Assembly: GCA_009668925.1 (NCBI GenBank)
Contig: SBEK01000001.1
Location: 1 to 64,000 of the forward strand
From: Deltaproteobacteria bacterium
GTDB taxonomy: Bacteria > Desulfobacterota > Syntrophia > Syntrophales > Smithellaceae
Length of the DNA: 64,000 nucleotides
Direction: 5' to 3'
The translations under genes and the position numbers were made by a program. Shown one piece after another: positions 56,986-64,000 of the stretch. The notes under the pieces were generated by a model. It saw only the letters and a program-made list of their open reading frames with translations, searched no databases and was not told the origin of the DNA. The number at the start of each line of letters is the position of its first letter. Positions within the stretch are counted from its first letter, which is position 1.

Positions 56986-58032
56986 ATGAGCAATAAAGTC
57001 GACAAAAGAATGAGCGCCCGGGAAGCCATCGCCGAATACGTCCAGGACGGCGATACGCTCATTATTGGAAATTACACCCTCTGCATGGCTTGCGGTCTCA
57101 TCTATGAAATCGTGAGGCAAAAGAAGAAGGGGCTGACGCACTGCTCCCAGTCGGGTCATATCATCGATGAAGTACTGGTTGCGGGCGGGTGCGTCGACCG
57201 CCTGATTACCGCTTTTGTTCTCAATGCCGGCGGCACGGAAGGCGGTTCCGCCGTCGGGCGGGCCTGGAAAGCGGGAAAACTTCAAGTGGAGGACTATACC
57301 AACTTCAACTACAATGCCCGGCTGATGGCCGGCATGCACGGATTCAGTTTCATGCCCGTCTTTGAAGGCATCATCCATACCGATCTTTTCGACAAACGCG
57401 GTTTCATGGGCGATGACAAATACAGAATCATCACCTGCCCGTTCACCGGCAAAGAGACGGTCCTCGTCCCGGCGCTCAATCCGGATGTCTGCGTGATTCA
57501 TGTGCAGCGCGCCGATAAATTCGGCAACGCCCAGTACTGGGGGGCGATGGGAAGCGTCCAGGCGGCGGCACTGGCCAGCAAAAGAATCATCGTTTCCTGC
57601 GAAGAGCTGGTTGAACACGACGTGATTCAGTCCAGCCCCCATTTTACGATTATCCCCGCCTACCGGGTCGATGCGGTGGTGGAGATGCCCTGGGGCGCCC
57701 ACCCGTCGGATGTTGTTGGTTATTACAACGCTGACCGCCTGGCCTTTGCCCTTTTCATGCAGGCGCTGCAATCGGAGGCCCAAACCAACGTCTGGCTTAA
57801 CGAATGGGTTTACGGGTGCCGGGATCACAACGCGTACATCAAGCATCACATGGACCGGTTCGGATTGCAGCTGATGAATGATCTTAAGGCCCGCGCCTTC
57901 TATTCGGCGCCGGCAAACTACGGTGCGGCCTTTACGTCCGTCTGGAACGAACACAACCGCGAAAGGACGATGGATGTGACTCTGGAAGAACTGGAACACG
58001 TGATGCAGGAGAAGGGGGTGCTTTATGAGTAA
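56986..58032 (+). CDS. CoA-transferase subunit A (glutaconate CoA-transferase-like)
   Basis: Family I CoA-transferase subunit of 348 aa, moving CoA between acids. It has the N-terminal MSAREAIAEYVQDGDTLIIG and the segment TVLVPALNPDVCVIHVQRADKFGNAQYWG of the GctA/CatI type. It pairs with subunit B, whose start lies 8 bases inside this gene's end. Substrate unknown; aromatic or dicarboxylic acid degradation is possible in this context. GGAG precedes the ATG. Confidence 0.85.
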   Translation: MSNKVDKRMSAREAIAEYVQDGDTLIIGNYTLCMACGLIYEIVRQKKKGLTHCSQSGHIIDEVLVAGGCVDRLITAFVLNAGGTEGGSAVGRAWKAGKLQVEDYTNFNYNARLMAGMHGFSFMPVFEGIIHTDLFDKRGFMGDDKYRIITCPFTGKETVLVPALNPDVCVIHVQRADKFGNAQYWGAMGSVQAAALASKRIIVSCEELVEHDVIQSSPHFTIIPAYRVDAVVEMPWGAHPSDVVGYYNADRLAFALFMQALQSEAQTNVWLNEWVYGCRDHNAYIKHHMDRFGLQLMNDLKARAFYSAPANYGAAFTSVWNEHNRERTMDVTLEELEHVMQEKGVLYE

Positions 58033-58840
58033 GCCTTACACCTTGAATGAACTGTTGATCATTGCGATCGCCAAGGAGATCCACGATTACGAAAATGCGG
58101 TGCTCGGCGTGGGGATCCCCATGACGTCGGGGGCGCTGGCGAAAGCCCTTTTTGCGCCCCATGCGACGCTCATGATGGAGTCGGGCATTATCGACTTTCA
58201 GCCGACGGTCCCCTTGAATCATATTGCGGACTGCCTGTCGTGCCGCGGCTTTTCTTTCTCTACCGACCTCTTTTCGACGTTCACCATGACGTATCGCGGT
58301 TTCGTGGACGTCTGTTTTCTCGGCGTCGCCCAGGTGGACAAGTACGGAAATCTGAATACGACGGTGATTGGAGATTATGATCATCCGACCATGCGCCTGC
58401 CCGGTTCGGGAGGCGCCGCTGATTTCATCTCTTATGCCAAGAGAACCATCCTCACTATGCGCGGCGGCGAGTTTGTCGAAAAGCTTCTTTACCGGACGTC
58501 TCCGGGCTATCTCGAAGGCGGCGACAGCCGGGACCGGTCCGGACATTTTCCGCAGGGGACCGGTCCGACCAAGCTGATCAGTACGCAGGGAATCTTTGAA
58601 TTCGATCCGGCAACCAAAGAAATGTATCTGGCGAAGGTGCATCCCGGCGTCAGCGTAGATAAGATCAGGAAGAAGGTCCCCTGGGATTTGCAGGTGTCCC
58701 CGAATCTGACCGAAACGGAACGGCCGACGGACGACGAAATCGACTTCATCCGGCGCTTTGCTCCCACGGAGGCTGTCGGCAAGACGATCGCTGTTGAACT
58801 GGCCATCGCCAAGATGATGAAACGGACTGAGGCCCCGTAA
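58025..58840 (+). CDS. CoA-transferase subunit B (glutaconate CoA-transferase-like)
   Basis: The 271-aa catalytic subunit. MMESGIIDFQP (about residues 55-65) carries the probable catalytic glutamate of the GctB family, and DVCFLGVAQVDKYGNLNTTVIGDY and LPGSGGAADFISYAKR follow the family pattern. It overlaps subunit A by 8 bases, a coupled two-subunit enzyme. Two-component genes flank the pair on both sides, suggesting regulated expression. Confidence 0.87.
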   Translation: MSKPYTLNELLIIAIAKEIHDYENAVLGVGIPMTSGALAKALFAPHATLMMESGIIDFQPTVPLNHIADCLSCRGFSFSTDLFSTFTMTYRGFVDVCFLGVAQVDKYGNLNTTVIGDYDHPTMRLPGSGGAADFISYAKRTILTMRGGEFVEKLLYRTSPGYLEGGDSRDRSGHFPQGTGPTKLISTQGIFEFDPATKEMYLAKVHPGVSVDKIRKKVPWDLQVSPNLTETERPTDDEIDFIRRFAPTEAVGKTIAVELAIAKMMKRTEAP

Positions 58841-58925
58841 ACAGGACCGCGTCTACCGCCGGCTCTCTGCGCCGAACCCGCAGAGATGCCCCGGATGAAT
58901 CAGTGTACAAAACAAATTGCCCAGA

Positions 58926-58956
58926 GCGGGCGGGATCACACCCGCCCGCATTGTTT
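58926..58956 (+). terminator. Terminator after the CoA-transferase genes
   Basis: A 9-bp stem, GCGGGCGGG (58926-58934) with CCCGCCCGC (58941-58949), followed by ATTGTTT. Confidence 0.8.
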
Positions 58957-59073
58957 CACGGCCCGTCATAACCTTTACCATTCGCCTTCCCGTCAAAGAT
59001 ATTTATTTTTCTCCTCAAGTGTGGTTAGATAATACGTCTCGCTTACCGATGAATCACGCGGGCGGAGCAGCTG

Positions 59074-60582
59074 ATGAATCGCGGAAAAACTTCAAAAAAA
59101 GAATCGACCGGTCCGGCCAAATCTTCGGCCGCCCCCTCGCTTGACGGCGGTCCCCAGCGGTTTGGTGAAGCCTCCGAGGAGAATTTGTATAAAATTCTGG
59201 CGCAGTCCTCCCAGGTGGGATTCTACATCATGCAGGAGGGCCAATTCCAATTCATCAATTCCCACTTCCGGGAGTACGCGGGCTATTCCGAAAATGAGCT
59301 GCTCCACATGAGCCCTCAGTCGCTGATTCTTCCGGAGGACCGGCGCAAAACGGCCAAAAATGCGATCATGATGCTCAAGGAGCAGCGCTTTTCGCCTTAC
59401 GAATTCCGCATTGTCACAAAAGACGGACGCATCAAATGGATTATGGAAACCGTCATGTCGATCACCTACAAGGGCGGGCGGGCCATTCTCGGCAATTCCA
59501 TGGACATCACGGAGCGCAAGGAGGCGAGCCGCCGGCTCGAAGAGCTCGAAGCGCTGGAATCGTCCATCCTCGATGCGATCCCCCAGGCCGTCCTCGGGCT
59601 CCACGAGCGGCGCATCAATTTTGCCAACCACGCCGTCAAGGTGATCTTCGGCTGGCACCGCGAGGAGCTCATCGGCAAGAGCATCCGCATGATTTACCGC
59701 AACGAAGAAGAGGCGGATCGAATCGGCCGGATCTTCTATTCCAGCCTCGAGCATCAACGGACCTATGAGACGGAATTTCCCTGCCTGCGCAAAGACGGCA
59801 CGGAAATTCTCTGCCGGATGAAGGCGTCGCGCATCGGAGAAAAACTGCGCGAGAAGCGCATTGTGGTCACGTATGAAGATGTGACGGCGGAAAAAAAAGC
59901 GCAGGAGGACCTGAAGCGCTCGCGTGAAGAACTGCGGAACCTCTCCACACATTTGCAGTTTGTCCGCGAGGAAGAGAGCACACGCGTCGCCCGTAAAATT
60001 CACGATGAACTGGGACAATCCCTCACGGCACTGCAGATGGATTTATCGTGGCTCATGAGCCATCTGTCCGCCGGGGACAAAGGCATCCGGGACAAAACCA
60101 GAAGCATGTCGGATCTCGTCGACGCCACGATTGAAAGCGTGCACAACATATCGACGGAATTACGGCCGAGCCTGCTGGACGACCTGGGGCTGCCCGCCGC
60201 CATCGAATGGCAGGCGGCGGACTTTCAAAAGCGCTCCGGAATCCGCTGTCAGGCCCATATTGTCGGTCCCAAAAGTGTGATCGACAAAGAGCTGGCCACC
60301 GCCGTCTTCCGCATTTTTCAAGAAACGCTCACCAATATCGCCAGGCACGCCAAGGCCACCCTGTGCAAGGTCAACCTCACGGAAAACGAAAAAGAACTCT
60401 GCCTGGAAGTAACGGACAACGGGGTCGGCATCACCCAGTGGCAGGTGGATGATCCCCGCTCCTTCGGGATGATCGGCATGCGTGAGCGCGCCCATCTCTG
60501 GGGCGGCACGGTTCACGTCCGCAACGCCAAACCTTCAGGAACGACCGTGAGGGTGCTGATCCCCCTCTTACCAAGGAGATAG
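59074..60582 (+). CDS. PAS-PAS sensor histidine kinase (NarL-type HisKA_3), second pair
   Basis: The 502-aa kinase has a low-complexity N-terminus, two PAS domains (about 38-150 and 160-280; FQFINSHFREYAGYSENELL, NFANHAVKVIFGWHREELIG), a HisKA_3 domain with His310 in KIHDELGQ and a HATPase_c domain (about 400-500; DNGVGI, SFGMIGMRERAHLWGG). It has no TM segment and is cytoplasmic. It resembles the first kinase in plan; the two probably arose by duplication. The regulator follows 6 bases downstream. Confidence 0.93.
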   Translation: MNRGKTSKKESTGPAKSSAAPSLDGGPQRFGEASEENLYKILAQSSQVGFYIMQEGQFQFINSHFREYAGYSENELLHMSPQSLILPEDRRKTAKNAIMMLKEQRFSPYEFRIVTKDGRIKWIMETVMSITYKGGRAILGNSMDITERKEASRRLEELEALESSILDAIPQAVLGLHERRINFANHAVKVIFGWHREELIGKSIRMIYRNEEEADRIGRIFYSSLEHQRTYETEFPCLRKDGTEILCRMKASRIGEKLREKRIVVTYEDVTAEKKAQEDLKRSREELRNLSTHLQFVREEESTRVARKIHDELGQSLTALQMDLSWLMSHLSAGDKGIRDKTRSMSDLVDATIESVHNISTELRPSLLDDLGLPAAIEWQAADFQKRSGIRCQAHIVGPKSVIDKELATAVFRIFQETLTNIARHAKATLCKVNLTENEKELCLEVTDNGVGITQWQVDDPRSFGMIGMRERAHLWGGTVHVRNAKPSGTTVRVLIPLLPRR

Positions 60583-60588
60583 ACGAAC

Positions 60589-61221
60589 ATGATACGTATA
60601 CTGGTTGCCGATGACCATGCCGTGGTACGTCAAGGCGTCGTGCAGATTCTGGCGGATGTGAAAGATATGCTGGTCAAGGACGAAGCACAAAACGGCGCCG
60701 AGACCCTCGACAAGATTTTGAAGTACGAGTACGATGTGGTTCTGCTCGACATTTCCATGCCGGGCCGCAGCGGGCTGGAAGTCCTGGAGGATATTAAAGC
60801 CCAGCGTCCGAAGCTGGCCGTTCTGATTCTGAGCATGCATCCCGAGGAGCAGTACGCGGTGCGGGCGCTGCGCGCCGGCGCATCCGGCTATCTCACCAAA
60901 GCCAGCGCCCCGCAGGAATTGATCGGAGCCATCCGCAAGGTGGCGAGCGGCGGGAAATATGTGACCGCGTCGCTTGCCGAAAAACTGGCCGACGAGCTGG
61001 ACCTCGACACGCAAAAGCTGCCTCACGAACGGCTTTCCAACCGCGAGCACCAGGTCATGCTGATGCTTGCTTCGGGCAAGTCCGTTTCGGATATCGCCGA
61101 TGAACTTTGCCTGAGCGTCAAAACCATCAGCACGTACCGCACCCGCGTCATGTCCAAGATGGCTATGAAAAAGAACGCCGAACTGACCCTTTACGCCGTC
61201 CACAACAAATTAATCAATTAA
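60589..61221 (+). CDS. NarL/LuxR-type response regulator, second pair
   Basis: A 210-aa regulator: receiver domain (about 1-118; DDHAVVRQG, phospho-acceptor Asp54 in LLDISMPGRSG, YLTKASAP) and LuxR HTH (about 145-205; LSNREHQVMLMLASGKSVSDIADELCLSVKTISTYRTRVM). AAGGAG precedes the ATG. Together with the kinase it may control the CoA-synthetase gene that starts 183 bases downstream. Confidence 0.94.
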   Translation: MIRILVADDHAVVRQGVVQILADVKDMLVKDEAQNGAETLDKILKYEYDVVLLDISMPGRSGLEVLEDIKAQRPKLAVLILSMHPEEQYAVRALRAGASGYLTKASAPQELIGAIRKVASGGKYVTASLAEKLADELDLDTQKLPHERLSNREHQVMLMLASGKSVSDIADELCLSVKTISTYRTRVMSKMAMKKNAELTLYAVHNKLIN

Positions 61222-61403
61222 ATCATCTGCTTTGTTTTTTGTCAGACAAAGCCCGTCACCCTCCTTCGGTCTCCTTCCGACATACAAATAAGCCTCGGGC
61301 CGATATTTTCTTTTGAATGCCTGTGCTAGTCCAGTATCGGGTTCGAATGTGTAGCCGCTATGATGCGGCAAATAGAGATGCGGACAAACAGGGAGGAGGC
61401 TTT

Positions 61404-64000
61404 ATGGGACAGGCACCATCAGAAGCAAGACAGGCAAAGGCAGCGGGAAAAATGGCCCGGAAGGAGACGCCGCGCCCGCCGGGCAAACTTTTGAAAGATG
61501 AACTGGCGGAGATGATTCATCAGGCGGTTCGGGACAATCGCAGCTATCTGATGGAGCATGAAAGCAAGGAAATTCTGGAAGGCATCGGAATTGCAACCAC
61601 CGGTTATCTCGTGGCTCGGTCCGAAGATGAAGCGCTGGCCATCTGTGACAAGATCGGATTCCCCGTCGTGATGAAAATCGTCTCACCGGATGTGGTTCAC
61701 AAAACCGATGCCGGCGGCGTCAAGCTTAACGTGATGAACGCCGACGACGTGCGCAAAGCGTACCGTGACATTCTGGAAACATTCAAATACCAGCATGTCG
61801 AAGGCGTCGCGGTGCAGCGCATGGCCAAGGCGGGCATTGAGGCGATCATCGGCGTCACGCGCGATCCGAGCTTCGGGCCGCTCATCATGTTTGGCCTGGG
61901 CGGCGTGTTCGTCGAAGTCCTGCGCGATGTCTCTTTCCGCATTCTGCCGATTACCGAGAAGGACGCGGCGCAAATGATTGAAGACATCCGCGGCTCGGGG
62001 ATTCTCAAAGGATATCGCGGACAGGCCGTCGACCTCGACTCGCTTACGCAGCTGCTCATGAAAATATCCCGGCTGGTCGTGGAAAATCCTGAAATCAGCG
62101 AACTGGATCTCAATCCGCTGTTTTTGTACCCGGACGGGTATATCACCGTCGACGCCCGGATGTTCGTCAGCGAACCGGTGCCGCATGAACATATGACGGC
62201 AACCGGCGCGGAAAGCCTGCGCGATTTCTTTTATCCCGGGAGCATCGCAGTGATCGGCGCCTCCGATGCCCCCGGCAAACTGGGCTATAATGTCTTCAAG
62301 AATCTGACCAGCCACCATTATCCCGGATCGCTCTACCCGATCAATCCGGGCAAAGAATCCGTGATGGGTGTTCGCGCTTACAAATCCATCCTGGACGTGC
62401 CCCAGCCCGTCGACCTGGCCATTGTCATTGTGCCGGCAAAGGCGGTGGAGCGGGCCATTGCCGATTGCTGTGCGAAGGGCGTCCGGTTTGTCGTCGTCGA
62501 GGCCGCGGGATTTGCCGAAACCGGAGAAGAAGGAAAGAAAGCTCAGGAAAGGATTCTGAAAATCATCCGCGAACACGGCTGCCGCGTGCTGGGCCCCAAT
62601 TGCTCCGGCGTCATCAATACCCATCACAACATGGTGCAGTCCATCGGCCTGCTTTCCGATCTCAAAAAAGGCAACGTGGGCATGGTGGCTCAGGCCGGCG
62701 TTTATGCCGCGGGGATCCTGACGGGCTTAAGCAATGTTCTCGATTTCGGAATCGTGGCCACCATCGGCAACAAGATGGATATCAATGAAACGGATATTCT
62801 GGAGTACTTAAGCGATGATGATCATATCTCCGTGATCGTCATGTATATGGAAGACGTCCGCAGCGGCAAGAGGTTTGTCGAGGTCGCTTCGCGGGCGGCG
62901 GTCCGCAAACCCGTGATCGTCTTGAAATCGGGAAGGACGGAGGCCGGCAAAAAGGCCGTCTCATCGCACACCGCATCGCTCGCCGGCAATGACGAAGTCA
63001 ACAGCGCGGCCTTTAAACAGAGCGGCGTCATCCGGGCCCGGGACAACGAGCATCTCTTTGCGCTGACGCGCGCTTTTTCCAAGCAGCCCGTTCCAAAGGG
63101 CAACGGCGTCCTCGTCATCACCTATACCGGCTCGCTGGGCGTTGCGGCCACCGACATGCTGTATCTGTCCGATATGCGTCTGGCCGCGCTGGAACCGTAT
63201 TTTAAGCAGCGCCTGAAAAGCGCCCTGCCCGATTACGCCAGCGTCGGCAACCCCATCGACTGCTCTTTTTCCATGACGCCCGAACAGGTGAAAAAGCTGA
63301 TCGAAATCGGTGTGGAGTCGGCTGATGTGTCGAGCTTCATCGTCGTGATTCAGGGAGAGATTCTGGGTTCCTTTGTCGACGTCATGAAAAAAATCGACTA
63401 TAAGGAAAAGCCGGTGATGTGCGTCGTCGCCTGCAAGGAATTCATGATCAACGACGTCGTCAAGATGGAACAGGCCGGATTTCCCGTCTACTCCACGGCG
63501 GAAATGGCGGCGGAAGTTCTGGGGCAGATGTACCACTACGGCGTGAGACGGCAAAGCGCCCTCACGGATTCCATCGCGCGTCATTTGACCAAAGATGCAT
63601 TCTCTGTGGACAACAACCCTGTTCGCCTCCGTCTGATCAATCCCAAAGACATCGGCCTGTGGACGGATTTTGTCAACGGCTGCTCGGAACGTTCTCTGTG
63701 GCTGCGGTTTCTGTCCCCCTTCAGCGCCACGCCCGAACGGGCGCAGCGTTTCTGCAACCTCAATCCGGAAGAAGAAGTCGCCGTGGTCGCCGAGATGAAG
63801 GTCGGCGACCAGTATAAGTTTCTCGGCATCGCCCGTCTGATCAAGAATAAACGCTGCGAGGGCGAGGCGGAATACGCCATCATCATTTCCGATCCCTGGC
63901 AGAATAAGTCGCTCGGCATCACCCTGACCAGGCAGTGCATTGAGCTCGCCCGAAAGGAAGGCTTAAAGACCATCCGGGCGGAAACCATTCAGGAGAATTA
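61404..64000 (+). CDS. ADP-forming CoA synthetase (beta-alpha) fused to a GNAT domain, cut by the window end
   Basis: The open frame runs from ATG 61404 (GGAGGAGG upstream) to the window end without a stop, 865 codons. The order is an ATP-grasp half (about 30-260; FPVVMKIVSPDVVHKTDAGGV), CoA-binding and ligase domains (about 275-725; SIAVIGASDAPGKLGYN, SHTASLAGND with phosphohistidine His522), and a GNAT domain starting near residue 735 (RLRLINPKDIGLWTDF). The E. coli acetyltransferase PatZ has a similar plan with the two synthetase halves in the other order and a dead synthetase. Here the key histidine is kept, so the synthetase may be active and the GNAT may acylate proteins. The 3' end lies outside the window. 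Confidence 0.85.
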   Translation, partial: MGQAPSEARQAKAAGKMARKETPRPPGKLLKDELAEMIHQAVRDNRSYLMEHESKEILEGIGIATTGYLVARSEDEALAICDKIGFPVVMKIVSPDVVHKTDAGGVKLNVMNADDVRKAYRDILETFKYQHVEGVAVQRMAKAGIEAIIGVTRDPSFGPLIMFGLGGVFVEVLRDVSFRILPITEKDAAQMIEDIRGSGILKGYRGQAVDLDSLTQLLMKISRLVVENPEISELDLNPLFLYPDGYITVDARMFVSEPVPHEHMTATGAESLRDFFYPGSIAVIGASDAPGKLGYNVFKNLTSHHYPGSLYPINPGKESVMGVRAYKSILDVPQPVDLAIVIVPAKAVERAIADCCAKGVRFVVVEAAGFAETGEEGKKAQERILKIIREHGCRVLGPNCSGVINTHHNMVQSIGLLSDLKKGNVGMVAQAGVYAAGILTGLSNVLDFGIVATIGNKMDINETDILEYLSDDDHISVIVMYMEDVRSGKRFVEVASRAAVRKPVIVLKSGRTEAGKKAVSSHTASLAGNDEVNSAAFKQSGVIRARDNEHLFALTRAFSKQPVPKGNGVLVITYTGSLGVAATDMLYLSDMRLAALEPYFKQRLKSALPDYASVGNPIDCSFSMTPEQVKKLIEIGVESADVSSFIVVIQGEILGSFVDVMKKIDYKEKPVMCVVACKEFMINDVVKMEQAGFPVYSTAEMAAEVLGQMYHYGVRRQSALTDSIARHLTKDAFSVDNNPVRLRLINPKDIGLWTDFVNGCSERSLWLRFLSPFSATPERAQRFCNLNPEEEVAVVAEMKVGDQYKFLGIARLIKNKRCEGEAEYAIIISDPWQNKSLGITLTRQCIELARKEGLKTIRAETIQEN

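Noticed and set aside
61335..61360. GGGTTCGAATG as part of a tRNA T-arm
   Set aside because: The surrounding sequence does not form the other arms or an acceptor stem.

Overview
The window looks like chromosomal DNA of a strictly anaerobic, Gram-negative deltaproteobacterium (Desulfobacterota), most likely from the Syntrophales (Syntrophus/Smithella type). This is an inference from gene content: three ADP-forming acyl/acetyl-CoA synthetases, three CoA-transferase-type proteins, an acyl-CoA dehydrogenase, an aldehyde/alcohol dehydrogenase fusion, an anaerobic ribonucleotide-reductase-like protein, outer-membrane porins and heptose/amino-sugar genes. I saw no rRNA, tRNA, insertion sequence, integrase, phage gene or CRISPR array.

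Layout. 1-7 kb: an NrpR-type nitrogen regulator with a palindrome at its start, gdhA, a left-handed beta-helix protein, glmM and pyrG. 7-14 kb: a CoA-transferase/GNAT fusion and a GpsA-like dehydrogenase (minus strand), a YwqK/MORN-like repeat protein, a double universal stress protein and a nucleotide-sugar dehydrogenase (plus strand). 13.8-19.3 kb (minus): surE, a periplasmic-binding-fold lipoprotein, then gmhA-grpE-dnaK. 19.5-21 kb: three consecutive Hsp20 genes. 21-25 kb: a small secreted protein, ubiE/menG and a CHASE2 adenylate cyclase. 25-30 kb (minus): a probable operon of an HD phosphohydrolase, an NrdD-like protein, an SH3 protein and an M48 peptidase. 30-36.5 kb: an ADP-forming CoA synthetase, a parvulin and two paralogous porins. 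36.5-42.8 kb: a gene-poor stretch with a possible structured RNA, a tiny lysine-rich protein, a beta-CASP nuclease, an MFS transporter and a 741-residue protein of unknown family. 43-51 kb: the ALDH-ADH fusion, an acyl-CoA dehydrogenase and a TetR regulator coupled to a second CoA synthetase. 51-52.6 kb: NfeD-SPFH membrane pair. 52.7-64 kb: two PAS histidine kinase/NarL-type regulator pairs enclosing an orphan amino-acid-type binding protein and a two-subunit CoA-transferase, then a third CoA synthetase fused to a GNAT domain, cut by the window end.

How the genes fit together. Acyl-CoA handling dominates: dehydrogenation (45.8 kb), CoA transfer (7, 57-58.8 kb) and ATP-yielding thioester cleavage (30.3, 48, 61.4 kb) would suit a syntrophic degrader of fatty or aromatic acids. 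GNAT domains fused to two of these enzymes suggest that protein acylation is tied to the acyl-CoA pool. The two sensor/regulator pairs beside CoA-transferase and CoA-synthetase genes may adjust this metabolism to substrates.

The most unusual items are: (1) an NrdD-like protein whose glycyl-radical glycine position is occupied by lysine, translated directly behind an HD dNTPase-like gene with no activase nearby; (2) arrays of 7-8 bp words that begin at stop codons and are arranged as inverted pairs around terminators between convergent genes; (3) a fusion of a classical, non-acylating aldehyde dehydrogenase with an iron-type alcohol dehydrogenase.
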